Source: Hyphococcus sp.
GTDB lineage: Bacteria; Pseudomonadota; Alphaproteobacteria; Caulobacterales; Parvularculaceae
Direction: 5' to 3'
Assembly: GCA_021604585.1 (NCBI GenBank)
Contig: BQJG01000021.1
Span: forward strand, 1-50,436
Length of the DNA stretch: 50,436 bases
Positions 35,660 to 43,528 of this stretch are shown here, piece after piece. Every line of letters starts with the position of its first letter. Position 1 is the stretch's first letter. Both the position numbers and the translations under genes were made by a program. The notes beneath the pieces are model-generated. The model saw nothing but the letters and a program-made list of their open reading frames with translations, did not search any database and had not been told where the DNA came from.

Positions 35660-35968
35660 TCAAATCTCATCGAGAATTTCAAACAGGCGCACAAAATTGT
35701 CAGTATCTTCCAGCACCTTATCTGTGCCTTCCGGCAAAACGGCCTTTTCGGGCGCGTGGCCCGCGAACGCCTTTACCGAATCCATATCGCGCCAGCGTGA
35801 AATGAGGATAAACTCAACAAGACCACCAATGTCCCGGCTACCGATGGATGCGCTTAAAAAGCCCGTCGATGCGGACATGACGGGCTTTAATTTTGTGACG
35901 TAGTGATTGAGAACAGCGTCGGCTTTTTCAGGCTTCGAGCGGCCACGCCACTCGCGTAAGATCGTCAT
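35660..35968 (-). CDS. Antibiotic biosynthesis monooxygenase (ABM)-fold small protein
   Basis: 102 aa. Pattern REWRGRSKPEKADAVLNHYV ... FLSASIGSRDIGGLVEFILISRWRDMDSVKAFAG is typical of the ferredoxin-like ABM fold, which includes small monooxygenases and heme-degrading enzymes but also proteins of unknown role. Start ATGA overlaps the stop of the amino acid dehydrogenase gene by 4 bp, showing tight coupling. The ABM family is not normally linked to amino acid dehydrogenases, so its role here is open. Confidence 0.78.
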   Translation of the reverse strand: MTILREWRGRSKPEKADAVLNHYVTKLKPVMSASTGFLSASIGSRDIGGLVEFILISRWRDMDSVKAFAGHAPEKAVLPEGTDKVLEDTDNFVRLFEILDEI

Positions 35969-37014
35969 ACAGCTTTTTTGCCTTTAGCAATTATTTCGAG
36001 CGCCATTGAATCCGCGACTTTCCCCGTAGGCGCATTTTCAGATTCAGCACGAATAAAAATTTCAGTGAGCGTATCGCCTATATTGTCAATGCGCTTGGTC
36101 ATTTCAAGCGCCGTCCAGGCGCCGAGAATCTCAAGTCCGACAGAGATAACACCGGCGCCATTGATCACATAGTCCGGAGCATAAAGCACGCCCATATCGA
36201 ACAGTTTTTGATCCATTTCCGGCGTTTTGAGCTGGTTGTTGGCCGCGCCCGCGACCACTTTAGCCTTCAGCCGGCCCACATTGCCGTCATTGATAGCGCC
36301 GCCAAGCGCGCAAGGGGCGAAAATATCGGCCTTTGCCGCGATCGCATCTTCCGGCGAAACGGCGACGGCGCCGAAACGTTCTACGGCTCCGGCCACAGCC
36401 TTTTCGTTCACATCAGCGACAATCAATTTGCCGCCTTCTTCATGCACCAGCCGAGCGAGATCCATGCCGACCGCGCCAACGCCGAGAATCGACACCGTCA
36501 AATCTTTGAGGCTGTCCGCGCCAAATTTCTTGCGGGCGGCCGCCTGCATGCCGCGCCACACGCCTCGCGCCGTGAAGGGTGATGGATTGCCGCCAATGCC
36601 TTTGGATTCCATGCCAGCGGCGAACTTTGTAACAGAGCGGATGACCGCCATGTCCGCCTCGGTAACGCCTGAATCTTCTGCGGTGTAATACAGTCCCTCA
36701 AGACTATCGACGGCGCGTCCGAACGCTTTCAGCAATTCGGGAGTCTTGTCTTTTTTGGGATCGGCGAAAATCACCGCCTTGCCGCCGCCAAAAGGGATAT
36801 CGCCCATAGCGTTTTTGTAAGTCATGCCGCGCGAGAGATTTTTGACGTCTTCTAGGCCCGCCTCAAAACTCGCATAAGGGAAAATCCGGCATCCGCCGCA
36901 GCCCGGCCCGAGCGTCGCGTCATGCACAGCAATCAGCGCGTTCAGGCCCGAAGCGTCATCAGTGAAATGCACGACTTTGCGCCAGCCCTCGACCGGCACC
37001 ACCACAGACTTCAT
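35965..37014 (-). CDS. Leucine/phenylalanine-type amino acid dehydrogenase
   Basis: 349 aa from ATG 37014 (AAGGA at 8 bp; a GTG at 37020 lies too near that site). NAD-dependent oxidative deamination of a branched-chain or aromatic amino acid. Conserved substrate Lys67 and catalytic Lys79 in MTYKNAMGDIPFGGGKA, glycine-rich GPGCGGCR, TAEDSGVTEADM, and the Rossmann motif LGVGAVGMDLARLVHEEGG. Substrate preference (Leu, Val, Phe) cannot be read with certainty. Operon with the ABM gene; faces the Lrp-type regulator across a perfect palindrome. Confidence 0.9.
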   Translation of the reverse strand: MKSVVVPVEGWRKVVHFTDDASGLNALIAVHDATLGPGCGGCRIFPYASFEAGLEDVKNLSRGMTYKNAMGDIPFGGGKAVIFADPKKDKTPELLKAFGRAVDSLEGLYYTAEDSGVTEADMAVIRSVTKFAAGMESKGIGGNPSPFTARGVWRGMQAAARKKFGADSLKDLTVSILGVGAVGMDLARLVHEEGGKLIVADVNEKAVAGAVERFGAVAVSPEDAIAAKADIFAPCALGGAINDGNVGRLKAKVVAGAANNQLKTPEMDQKLFDMGVLYAPDYVINGAGVISVGLEILGAWTALEMTKRIDNIGDTLTEIFIRAESENAPTGKVADSMALEIIAKGKKAV

Positions 37015-37123
37015 GGACACAATCCTTTTTCACGGGCGACGCAGCGCCGAGCCCGAACGGCGCTGTCTGTAGCCCCTTTTGCCGAGCGCTTCCGGTCAAA
37101 TAAAGGGTTTTGCCGCTTGACGA

Positions 37124-37140
37124 TTAGCATATAATGCTAA
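37124..37140. promoter_or_regulatory. Perfect palindrome, probable Lrp-family operator with embedded -10 box
   Basis: TTAGCAT-ATA-ATGCTAA (7-bp arms, 3-bp centre) between the divergent amino acid dehydrogenase (start 37014) and the Lrp-type gene (start 37170). It contains TATAAT (37130-37135), so binding would block transcription of the regulator. AT-rich symmetric sites are usual for AsnC/Lrp proteins. Confidence 0.75.
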
Positions 37141-37169
37141 ATACAAGACGGATTGTTGGAACTGGACCT

Positions 37170-37646
37170 ATGAAGCTCGACCATATCGACCACAAGATCC
37201 TGAAACACCTTCAGGAAAATGCGCGGATTACGAACGCCGAACTCGCCGAACGAGTTGGCCTGTCGCCTACGCCATGCCTCCGCCGGCTGCGGCGTCTAGA
37301 GACTGAAGGCATCATCAAAGGCTATCGCACGGAGATCAATCGCGAAGCGCTTGGCGTCAATGTCACTGTGATCATTCTCGTCAAACTCGAACGCGAAGAC
37401 GACAAGACACTGCGTGAATTCGAAGCCGCAATCAAAAATCGCGAAGAAGTGATGGAGTGCTATCTCGTCACCGGCAAGTTCGATTACTTCATTCGGGTCG
37501 TTGTGCCGTCGCTTGCGACCTATGAGACGTTTCTTTCAGAAACAATGCTCCGTATGCCAAATATCGCGACCGTAGAGTCAAGCTTTACGCTGCGTGAGGT
37601 TACGCGCAAAGTTGTCACGCCCCTACCGCAATCCATCATTCGTTAA
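37170..37646 (+). CDS. Lrp/AsnC family transcriptional regulator
   Basis: 158 aa from ATG 37170; an earlier in-frame ATG at 37134 lies inside the palindrome and promoter and is rejected. HTH domain at residues 2-50 (LDHIDHKILKHLQENARI...LSPTPCLRRLRRLE). The C-terminal RAM ligand-binding domain includes VIILVKLEREDDKTLREFEAAI and CYLVTGKFDYFIRVVV. Likely senses an amino acid and controls itself and the divergent amino acid dehydrogenase. The 3' end is convergent with the histidine kinase gene; the stop codons are separated by one base. Confidence 0.92.
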   Translation: MKLDHIDHKILKHLQENARITNAELAERVGLSPTPCLRRLRRLETEGIIKGYRTEINREALGVNVTVIILVKLEREDDKTLREFEAAIKNREEVMECYLVTGKFDYFIRVVVPSLATYETFLSETMLRMPNIATVESSFTLREVTRKVVTPLPQSIIR

Positions 37647-37647
37647 A

Positions 37648-39477
37648 TCAGGCGACGTTTGACGCTGCAGGCGCCGGCGCCTTTGTCATCACCCTATCAA
37701 TCTCTCTATGCAGAAGATCGGACTTGATCGGTTTTGTGACATAGCCGTCAAAACCCATCGCCAAAAATTCATCAATTTGCTGACGCATGGCGTGTGCTGA
37801 AATGGCGATCACCGGCGTCGGTGCGCCCGCGCTCAGTTCGCGTTCAAGGAACCGTATCTGACGCAGCGCTTCGGGCCCATCAAGGCGCGGCATGGAAATA
37901 TCCATCAACACCAGATCGAACTGTTCCCGCCTGAAGGCGGCGACGGCTTCAAGACCGTCCGCGGCGAAGTGCACTTCGTGACTGCGCTCATCGAGAAAGG
38001 CTTTCAATACAGCCTGGTTTACAGCGTTGTCTTCACCGGCGAGGATAGAAAGACCGCTGCGTTGCTGCTGCGGCGCGGTTGCTTGATCCGCTTTTGCGGA
38101 AGAATCGGTCGTATCAGGCTCGCATAACTCCGCCGGGAATGTCGCGGTAAAGATTGATCCGGCCCCCAAGGAAGAGCGAACCCCAAGGCCGCCGCCCATC
38201 GCAGATACGAGTCCCTTTGCGATAGACAGACCAAGTCCTGTGCCGCCAAATTTTCGCGTGGTCGTCACATCGGCCTGGATGAACGGGTCAAAGATATATT
38301 TCATTTGTTCATCACTCATGCCGATGCCGGAATCTTTGACTTCGATGGCCACATCCGAATGCGCGCCCGATGGCGCGACGATCCTGACAAGAACAGAGCC
38401 GCTCTCGGTAAATTTCACCGCATTGGATACGAGGTTATGGAGCACCTGTAAGATGCGGTGCCCGTCACCGAGGCGCAGCGCATCGCAATCACCGTCGCAT
38501 TCAACCCGCAGCTCAAGTCCTTTCTCTTCAGCTTTGAAGCCATGCAGGCTCGTCACTTTGCGCGCAACTTCTGACAAACGGAACGGTGCTTTCTCAATTT
38601 GGACCTTGTTGGCCTCAATCTTTGAAAAATCGAGCAAATCATTCAGCACCATCATCAGCAAATCGCCGGAATCGCGCACGATTTTCAGCTTATCCTTTTG
38701 CGCATCCGTAAGGCCGCTCGCCTCCAGCGCCGCCGCCATGCCGAGAATGCCATTCATCGGGGTTCTGATTTCATGGCTCATATTCGCCAGGAAAGTCGAT
38801 TTCGCCTGGTTCGCTTGCTCGGCGACCGCCTGTCGCTTCAGCGCCTGCTCACGCGACATGCGCATCGCGGCGCTTGACGCTTCATAAGCGCGGAAAGCGA
38901 CCATCAGATGCGAGACATACATAATCTGCGCAAGCAGAATTGCCAACGACCCCGTCCGGCCGGGATCTGCACCCGTCACGAGCGAAAATATTGGCAAGCC
39001 AAGATAATACATCGCATGCGGAATGACTGCAGCCAAAAAAGTACGTTTGTCGTGATGCATGTGCAGCATCACGTGCAGAAGCGCACCACTGAGCCAGATG
39101 ATGGCGAAGATTTTTCCCGGCGCACCCCAGAGCAGCCAAAGAATAGCCGGGAAGAAGGAATAAACGATGGACGCTTGGACCGCCGAAGCACAAACGATCA
39201 GCCACTCTCGTTTTGATGGCGGCGCAGTCCGGTTGCTGTCAGTGAAGCCATTCCAGGCTAGTACGTCAACCGACTGGCTAAGCGTAATCGTAAGAAACCA
39301 CGCTGCCGCCCATGCCGGGTGCAACGTCGCCCAAAGCATGCCCGCGCCGATACCCGCAATAACAAATCGCGTTTTTAGTTCGCGCCGCCGCGTCTGCGCC
39401 GTCGCAATCAGGCCGGACAGAACGGTTGGCTGTTCGTGTCCTTCCGGCCGATCTTCCTGCGGCGTAGCTGCGTTCAT
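37648..39477 (-). CDS. Hybrid sensor histidine kinase with C-terminal receiver
   Basis: 609 aa from ATG 39477 (GGGGAGAG upstream). N-terminal membrane region of about six segments (residues 36-195) without a recognised sensor domain; a His cluster HVMLHMHHDKR lies near 135-145. Dimerisation/phosphoacceptor helix FLANMSHEIRTPMNG with His235. The HATPase domain shows NLVSNAVKFT, DSGIGM and GGTGLGLSIAKGL. The receiver has phosphoacceptor Asp in LVLMDISMPRLDG and a downstream TKP. No output domain, so it must act through a phosphotransfer protein or separate regulator. Inner membrane. Confidence 0.9.
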   Translation of the reverse strand: MNAATPQEDRPEGHEQPTVLSGLIATAQTRRRELKTRFVIAGIGAGMLWATLHPAWAAAWFLTITLSQSVDVLAWNGFTDSNRTAPPSKREWLIVCASAVQASIVYSFFPAILWLLWGAPGKIFAIIWLSGALLHVMLHMHHDKRTFLAAVIPHAMYYLGLPIFSLVTGADPGRTGSLAILLAQIMYVSHLMVAFRAYEASSAAMRMSREQALKRQAVAEQANQAKSTFLANMSHEIRTPMNGILGMAAALEASGLTDAQKDKLKIVRDSGDLLMMVLNDLLDFSKIEANKVQIEKAPFRLSEVARKVTSLHGFKAEEKGLELRVECDGDCDALRLGDGHRILQVLHNLVSNAVKFTESGSVLVRIVAPSGAHSDVAIEVKDSGIGMSDEQMKYIFDPFIQADVTTTRKFGGTGLGLSIAKGLVSAMGGGLGVRSSLGAGSIFTATFPAELCEPDTTDSSAKADQATAPQQQRSGLSILAGEDNAVNQAVLKAFLDERSHEVHFAADGLEAVAAFRREQFDLVLMDISMPRLDGPEALRQIRFLERELSAGAPTPVIAISAHAMRQQIDEFLAMGFDGYVTKPIKSDLLHREIDRVMTKAPAPAASNVA

Positions 39478-39606
39478 GGCTCTCCCCGGCAAACCGGCTA
39501 GAGTCCCGACAAGGGGACGCTGGCTCGTTGTGCAAATTATCCGCAATTCGTTAATCGCGACCTACTCGCAACACCACACGAGCGCTATTAGCGCGCATTC
39601 AATGTG

Positions 39607-40929
39607 TTATTTTGAGACAGGGGCGGCGATGCGCGCTGCTGCAAAATAGAACACCAGCCCCGCCGCAATAACGGCAAGCGCAATCATGCCCTCCACCGGC
39701 CGGTCGATCAGCACAAAGACTAAGGTCCAGCCCGTCAGCGCCAGATAGATCAACGGCGCCAAGGGATAGGTGGTGACACGGTAGGGCCGCGGCAGGCCGG
39801 GCTGGCGCCAGCGCAGTATGAACAGCCCAAGCACCGCGGCAAAACTGTTTAACGCCACGGCGAAGCCGGCGAAGATCAGCACCGACTGAAAACTCGATGT
39901 CACGATAAATATCATCGCCATGGCCGACTGGAAATAAATGGCGCGAGCGGGAACATCGGCGGCGTTTTTCCGGCCCAGCCAGGCGAGCGCTGGAAAATCT
40001 TCGCCGATGGCGTGCAAGACGCGCGGGCCCGCAATGGTCATAGCGCTCACCGTGGAGACGAGCAGCAGCGACAGAACCGCGCCGGTCATGCGCGCTGCAT
40101 CGGTTCCGAACAAATGCTCTGCGGCGATAAATCCGATTTCGATTCTGCCGATCATTGCATCCATGGGCGCCGCGTTCAGAAAGACATAATTCAGCGCAAG
40201 GTAAAGCGTCGTGACAATCGCAGTTCCGGCGAACAGGACTTTCGGCAGGGCGCGTTGCGGTTCGTTCAACTCCCCGGACAAATAGGTCGCGGCGTTCCAG
40301 CCCGTATAAGCGTAGCTCACATAGATAAGGGCGATTGCGAACGAGCCAGACAAAAGCGGCCCCGTATCATCGACGGACGGGGCAAAGCGGACATTGCTTC
40401 CCTCACCGCCCAGCGCAATGCCGACGATACAAAACACGACGATGACGGCAACCTTCAAGACCGTTAAGACAAGTTGCGTCCCGCCGCTATTGCGCCGGTT
40501 GCTGGCGTGGATGACCATCATTGCAGCGACTAGCGACACCGCCAGCGCTTTCGCGGCCCATGCGGGCGCTCTGTCACCCATACTCGCCGACGCATAGGCG
40601 CCGAAAGTCATTGCCGCCAGCGCTGTCGGTGCGGCGAAGCCAATCGTCGAGGAAATCCAGCCCGACACGAACCCGGCGGCCGGATGATAAATGCGCGTCA
40701 GGAAATTATATTCGCCGCCTGAGCGCGGCATGGCGGCGCCGAGTTCCGCGTAACTCAAGGCGCCGCAAAGCGCCGCGAGGCCTCCTGCCGCCCATAACAG
40801 CAACAATAAAAAGCCGGAACGAAATTCCGCAAGCTGAAAGCCGAGACTGGTGAAAACGCCGGTGCCGATCATATTGGCGACGATCACCGCCGTCGCCGTC
40901 ACCGCTGTAAATTTCCCCGCGGTTTTCAC
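39607..40929 (-). CDS. APC family amino acid permease
   Basis: 440 aa with about 12 membrane segments. N-terminal KFTAVTATAVIVANMIGTGVFTSLGFQL is the characteristic first helix of the amino acid-polyamine-organocation family, followed by GALSYAELGAAMPRSGGEYNFL. The GTG start at 40929 lies 5 bp after the astB stop with no clear Shine-Dalgarno, so translational coupling is likely. The position suggests import of arginine or another amine for the AST pathway; substrate inferred from context only. Confidence 0.88.
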   Translation of the reverse strand: MKTAGKFTAVTATAVIVANMIGTGVFTSLGFQLAEFRSGFLLLLLWAAGGLAALCGALSYAELGAAMPRSGGEYNFLTRIYHPAAGFVSGWISSTIGFAAPTALAAMTFGAYASASMGDRAPAWAAKALAVSLVAAMMVIHASNRRNSGGTQLVLTVLKVAVIVVFCIVGIALGGEGSNVRFAPSVDDTGPLLSGSFAIALIYVSYAYTGWNAATYLSGELNEPQRALPKVLFAGTAIVTTLYLALNYVFLNAAPMDAMIGRIEIGFIAAEHLFGTDAARMTGAVLSLLLVSTVSAMTIAGPRVLHAIGEDFPALAWLGRKNAADVPARAIYFQSAMAMIFIVTSSFQSVLIFAGFAVALNSFAAVLGLFILRWRQPGLPRPYRVTTYPLAPLIYLALTGWTLVFVLIDRPVEGMIALAVIAAGLVFYFAAARIAAPVSK

Positions 40930-40934
40930 CGGCG

Positions 40935-42245
40935 TTATCGCTGAAAATCATAAAACGCGCCCATGGAGAGCAAATCCGTCAACGCCTGCATGGCCGCAAA
41001 ACTTTCTTCCATCAGTTTCGGGTCGCGCAGATCGTCAGGCGTCAAGCGGTCGCGGTAATGCGCGTTCACCCAGTCTTCGAGTTTCGCGATTTGCGCATCG
41101 TCGAGAAGGAAGTTTGCGTTCGTCATTCGCGCTTCTTCGTCGGACAGCACCACACGCAGGCGCAGACAGGCGGGTCCGCCGCCATTGCGCATCGACTCGC
41201 GCACATTCTTGTAAATGACGCGGTTGATCGGGTTGTTCTTCGACAAGGTCGCGTCAACGAAAACTTTGACGCGCTGGTTTTCTTCGGCCTCTTGCGGCAA
41301 GAGCAGCGCCATCTCCCCGCCAGGCAATGTCAGCAGCTGCGAATTGAACAGGTAAGACTTGATGCAATCGTCGAGGCTGACTTCGCTTGCGGGCGCTTCG
41401 ACGATCTCAACGAAAGGCGCCTTTTCGCGAATGGCGGCGTAGGCGGCTTTGGGGTCGGCGAAGCTCTGTTCATGCAGGAAGAGGACGGTTCCGTTGGCGA
41501 CGCCGACCACATCATTGTGGAACGCGCCGGCGTCGAGGGCGGCAGTCGATTGTTTGACGAAGACTGTGTGTGACCCGTCGAGCAAATGGTTGCGCGCAAC
41601 CGCTTCGCTGGCGCGCTTTTTCTGGCGCGCAGGAAATTTCTCGCCATCCTCGCCATAAACGAACAGATGCACGCCCTTGTCGCCATGTCTTTCGCATAGC
41701 CGCCCGTGGTTCGCCGCGCCCTCGTCGCCGAAATGCATCGCGCCCGGCAGCGGCGGATGGTGCGCGAAATGCTTATCGCTGTTGAAGATATGCGCCAGCA
41801 CGCGTGCTGTCGTATCGGCTTCAATTGAGCGGTGAAAATTCGCCGCTAGATTAGCGGCGGTGAAATGCGCCTTGCCATCGGCTGTGTCCGGCGACGGCGC
41901 GACGGTGCCGGCGTTCGCCGTCCACATGGCAGAAGCGGCGTAACAATTCGCCAGCAATTGCGGCTCGATCTTCGCGGCCTTTTCGATGATATGCGCATCG
42001 TTTCCGGCGAAGCCCAGCGCGCGCAAGGTTTTCAGATGCGGGCGATCCTGCGGCGGCAGGAAGCCCTGCTTGAGGCCCAGCGCCATCGCCGCGCGCATTT
42101 TCGCAAGACCCTGAAGCGCGGCTTCTTTCGGATTCGACGCCGCGCCCGCATTGGTCGCCGAGGCGAGATTGCCAAAGGAAAGCCCCGCATAATTATGCGT
42201 CGGCCCGATCAGCCCGTCGAAATTGTATTCGTAAAATTCAGCCAT
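40935..42245 (-). CDS. astB: N-succinylarginine dihydrolase
   Basis: 436 aa, family-typical. Removes two ammonia and CO2 from N2-succinylarginine to give N2-succinylornithine, second step of the AST pathway. Begins MAEFYEYNFDGLIGPTHNYAGLSFGN; further family segments are NDVVGVANGTVLFLHE and NGGGPACLRLRVVLSDEE, which includes the catalytic Cys. Separated from astD by an inserted segment (42246-43528). The sequence just before its ATG is part of repeat copy R1, which provides GAGAGG upstream. A 34-bp near copy of its 5' end recurs at 42774-42807. Confidence 0.95.
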   Translation of the reverse strand: MAEFYEYNFDGLIGPTHNYAGLSFGNLASATNAGAASNPKEAALQGLAKMRAAMALGLKQGFLPPQDRPHLKTLRALGFAGNDAHIIEKAAKIEPQLLANCYAASAMWTANAGTVAPSPDTADGKAHFTAANLAANFHRSIEADTTARVLAHIFNSDKHFAHHPPLPGAMHFGDEGAANHGRLCERHGDKGVHLFVYGEDGEKFPARQKKRASEAVARNHLLDGSHTVFVKQSTAALDAGAFHNDVVGVANGTVLFLHEQSFADPKAAYAAIREKAPFVEIVEAPASEVSLDDCIKSYLFNSQLLTLPGGEMALLLPQEAEENQRVKVFVDATLSKNNPINRVIYKNVRESMRNGGGPACLRLRVVLSDEEARMTNANFLLDDAQIAKLEDWVNAHYRDRLTPDDLRDPKLMEESFAAMQALTDLLSMGAFYDFQR

Positions 42246-42259
42246 AACCTCTCAATCGC

Positions 42260-42284
42260 TCATCCCTGCGAAAGCAGGGATCCA
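42260..42284 (+). repeat. 25-bp hairpin repeat R1
   Basis: TCATCCCTGC-GAAA-GCAGGGATCCA: 7-bp stem CCCTGC(G)/GCAGGG flanked by TCAT and ATCCA. Identical to R2 (42624-42648, same orientation) and R3 (42734-42758, inverted). R1 and R3 share about 31 bp including the flanking CGC and GAA. Lies between astB and the GIY-YIG gene. Confidence 0.9.
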
Positions 42285-42305
42285 GAATTGCCAATGTCAG
42301 AATTT

Positions 42306-42611
42306 TTATCGATTAAGCGTTTCATACAAATCCTCCCACCCGGGATTTTCTCTTTCAATCAGCTCAATCTTCCAGGCCCGCTTCCATTTCTTCATTTGCC
42401 GTTCACGGGTGAAGGCGCTCTCACGAGTTTCATGAGCTTCATACCAGACGAGGCGCTTTACACCATACTCAGACGTAAACCCCTTCAAGATTTCTTCTTT
42501 GTGTTCCCAAACCCTTTTTCCAAGGTCATCGGTTGAGCCAATATAAAGCGTGCCGTTCCTTTGGCTCGCGAGCATGTAAACCCAGAAAAATTTGTTGCCC
42601 GGATAACCCAC
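42306..42611 (-). CDS. GIY-YIG nuclease family protein (stand-alone)
   Basis: 101 aa, GTG start at 42611 with GGAG six bases upstream; the start signal lies in the flank of repeat R2. Single GIY-YIG domain of the small UvrC-like/YhbQ-type class: WVYMLASQRNGTLYIGSTDDLGKRVWEHKE holds the G-[YF]-x10-YIG core, conserved Arg in the following helix, then VKRLVWYEAHETRESAFTRERQMKKWKR with Glu. The function of such stand-alone proteins is uncertain; the domain can nick DNA. Flanked on both sides by identical 25-bp repeats at 12-22 bp. Confidence 0.92.
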   Translation of the reverse strand: MGYPGNKFFWVYMLASQRNGTLYIGSTDDLGKRVWEHKEEILKGFTSEYGVKRLVWYEAHETRESAFTRERQMKKWKRAWKIELIERENPGWEDLYETLNR

Positions 42612-42623
42612 ATCCTTCTCCGC

Positions 42624-42648
42624 TCATCCCTGCGAAAGCAGGGATCCA
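42624..42648 (+). repeat. 25-bp hairpin repeat R2
   Basis: Same 25 bases and orientation as R1, placed 12 bp upstream of the GIY-YIG start. An in-frame TGA within it closes the nuclease reading frame upstream. Confidence 0.9.
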
Positions 42649-42724
42649 TGACCGGCTTTTAGGGCTAAAGCCCCTCTTTATAGAGATACAGCTTATATAC
42701 TTGACCTCACCTGCTCCAGAATTT

Positions 42725-42817
42725 CTACATTTCTGGATCCCTGCTTTCGCAGGGATGAGCGGGGAGAGGTTTTGTCGGCCCGATCAGCTCGTCGAAATTG
42801 TATTCGTGATAGGTCAC
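42725..42817 (-). pseudogene. Truncated duplicate of the astB 5' end
   Basis: Reads GTG (42817) then TYHEYNFDELIGPT, matching the start of AstB, and then runs into repeat R3 (PAHPCESRDPEM) and stops at 42725. Bases 42774-42807 match 42199-42232 in astB at 33 of 34 positions. It lies 32 bp after the stop of the membrane-protein gene. Only about 14 codons of AstB remain, so no function is expected. Confidence 0.8.
42734..42758 (-). repeat. 25-bp hairpin repeat R3 (inverted)
   Basis: Reverse complement of R1/R2, 85 bp from R2, forming an inverted pair with it. It truncates the duplicated astB 5' end. Confidence 0.9.
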
Positions 42818-42849
42818 TTAAGGTTCGCAATCTTTGATATGAGTAACAC

Positions 42850-43458
42850 TTACGCAGTGTTTCTGGGGTCGCCAGACAGCGACGACAACTTGCCTTGCAA
42901 CTGTTCAACAGTCGGAACATCGCTGATAATGTTATCTGAATTTGCAATATTGGAGTTTTCCGGAGGTTTGCCGACAGAAGGCGCCCACGACATTATTAAT
43001 CCTGGACGCCAGCTAAGGCCGACACGAACAGATTCTGCAAAAAGCAATATTTGCAATACCCAAATTGTGAAGCCTATTAGCCCATTTATCCATCCAATTC
43101 CGGTCGAAAAAAGTATCTGAAACCCTGCTTCGACAAATGCTTCATGGGCGCCCAAGAATATGAGAACGAGCCCAGACGCAATCATAAGAAAATAACGAAG
43201 ATCGGATGCACTTTTGAAATAGCGACGTGGGTTTTGCCGAATTCCACCGATTATCACAGTTAGAACAATCCATAACGTCACAGCTAACTGGAGGCTTCCA
43301 AACAGTTCAAACCATTCAGCGAAAGATTCTTGAAAGGAAATCACGCCTAAAAAAACGAAAAGCGCAGGAGCAAGCGCGACAAAGGAGCCCCCGGATTTGT
43401 CCGGTCTCAGCACGATGCTGCATTCGCCCACTTCGTGGTTTTCGTTTTGAGCCGTCAT
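42850..43458 (-). CDS. Unrecognised multi-pass membrane protein
   Basis: 202 aa from ATG 43458, with GGAG at 7 bp; an upstream in-frame TTG at 43521 is less likely. Four hydrophobic segments: FVALAPALFVFLGVISF, LQLAVTLWIVLTVIIGG, YFLMIASGLVLIFLGAH and WINGLIGFTIWVLQILLFAE. A short N-terminal acidic part (NENHEVGECS) and a C-terminal hydrophilic tail follow. The DNA is visibly AT-richer than astD and astB on either side, and the gene breaks the astD-astB order, suggesting acquisition. No family recognised. Confidence 0.65.
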   Translation of the reverse strand: MTAQNENHEVGECSIVLRPDKSGGSFVALAPALFVFLGVISFQESFAEWFELFGSLQLAVTLWIVLTVIIGGIRQNPRRYFKSASDLRYFLMIASGLVLIFLGAHEAFVEAGFQILFSTGIGWINGLIGFTIWVLQILLFAESVRVGLSWRPGLIMSWAPSVGKPPENSNIANSDNIISDVPTVEQLQGKLSSLSGDPRNTA

Positions 43459-43528
43459 GCCAGTTCTCCATTGCCGGTAAATCTGATACGCTGCACGGTC
43501 TACATTAACCCAATACGCCAATTGGTCA

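Noticed and set aside
37117..37135. TTGACG paired with TATAAT as a -35/-10 promoter
   Set aside because: The spacing is only 7 bp; TATAAT may be used but not with this -35.
42260..42758. Three repeats considered as a CRISPR array
   Set aside because: Only three copies, mixed orientation, irregular spacing with a gene between two of them, no cas genes.
42533..43120. Plus-strand frame encoding PAKAGIHDR and PAFAGMSGE peptides
   Set aside because: These peptides are translations of the hairpin repeats R2/R3; the frame then runs antisense to the membrane-protein gene.
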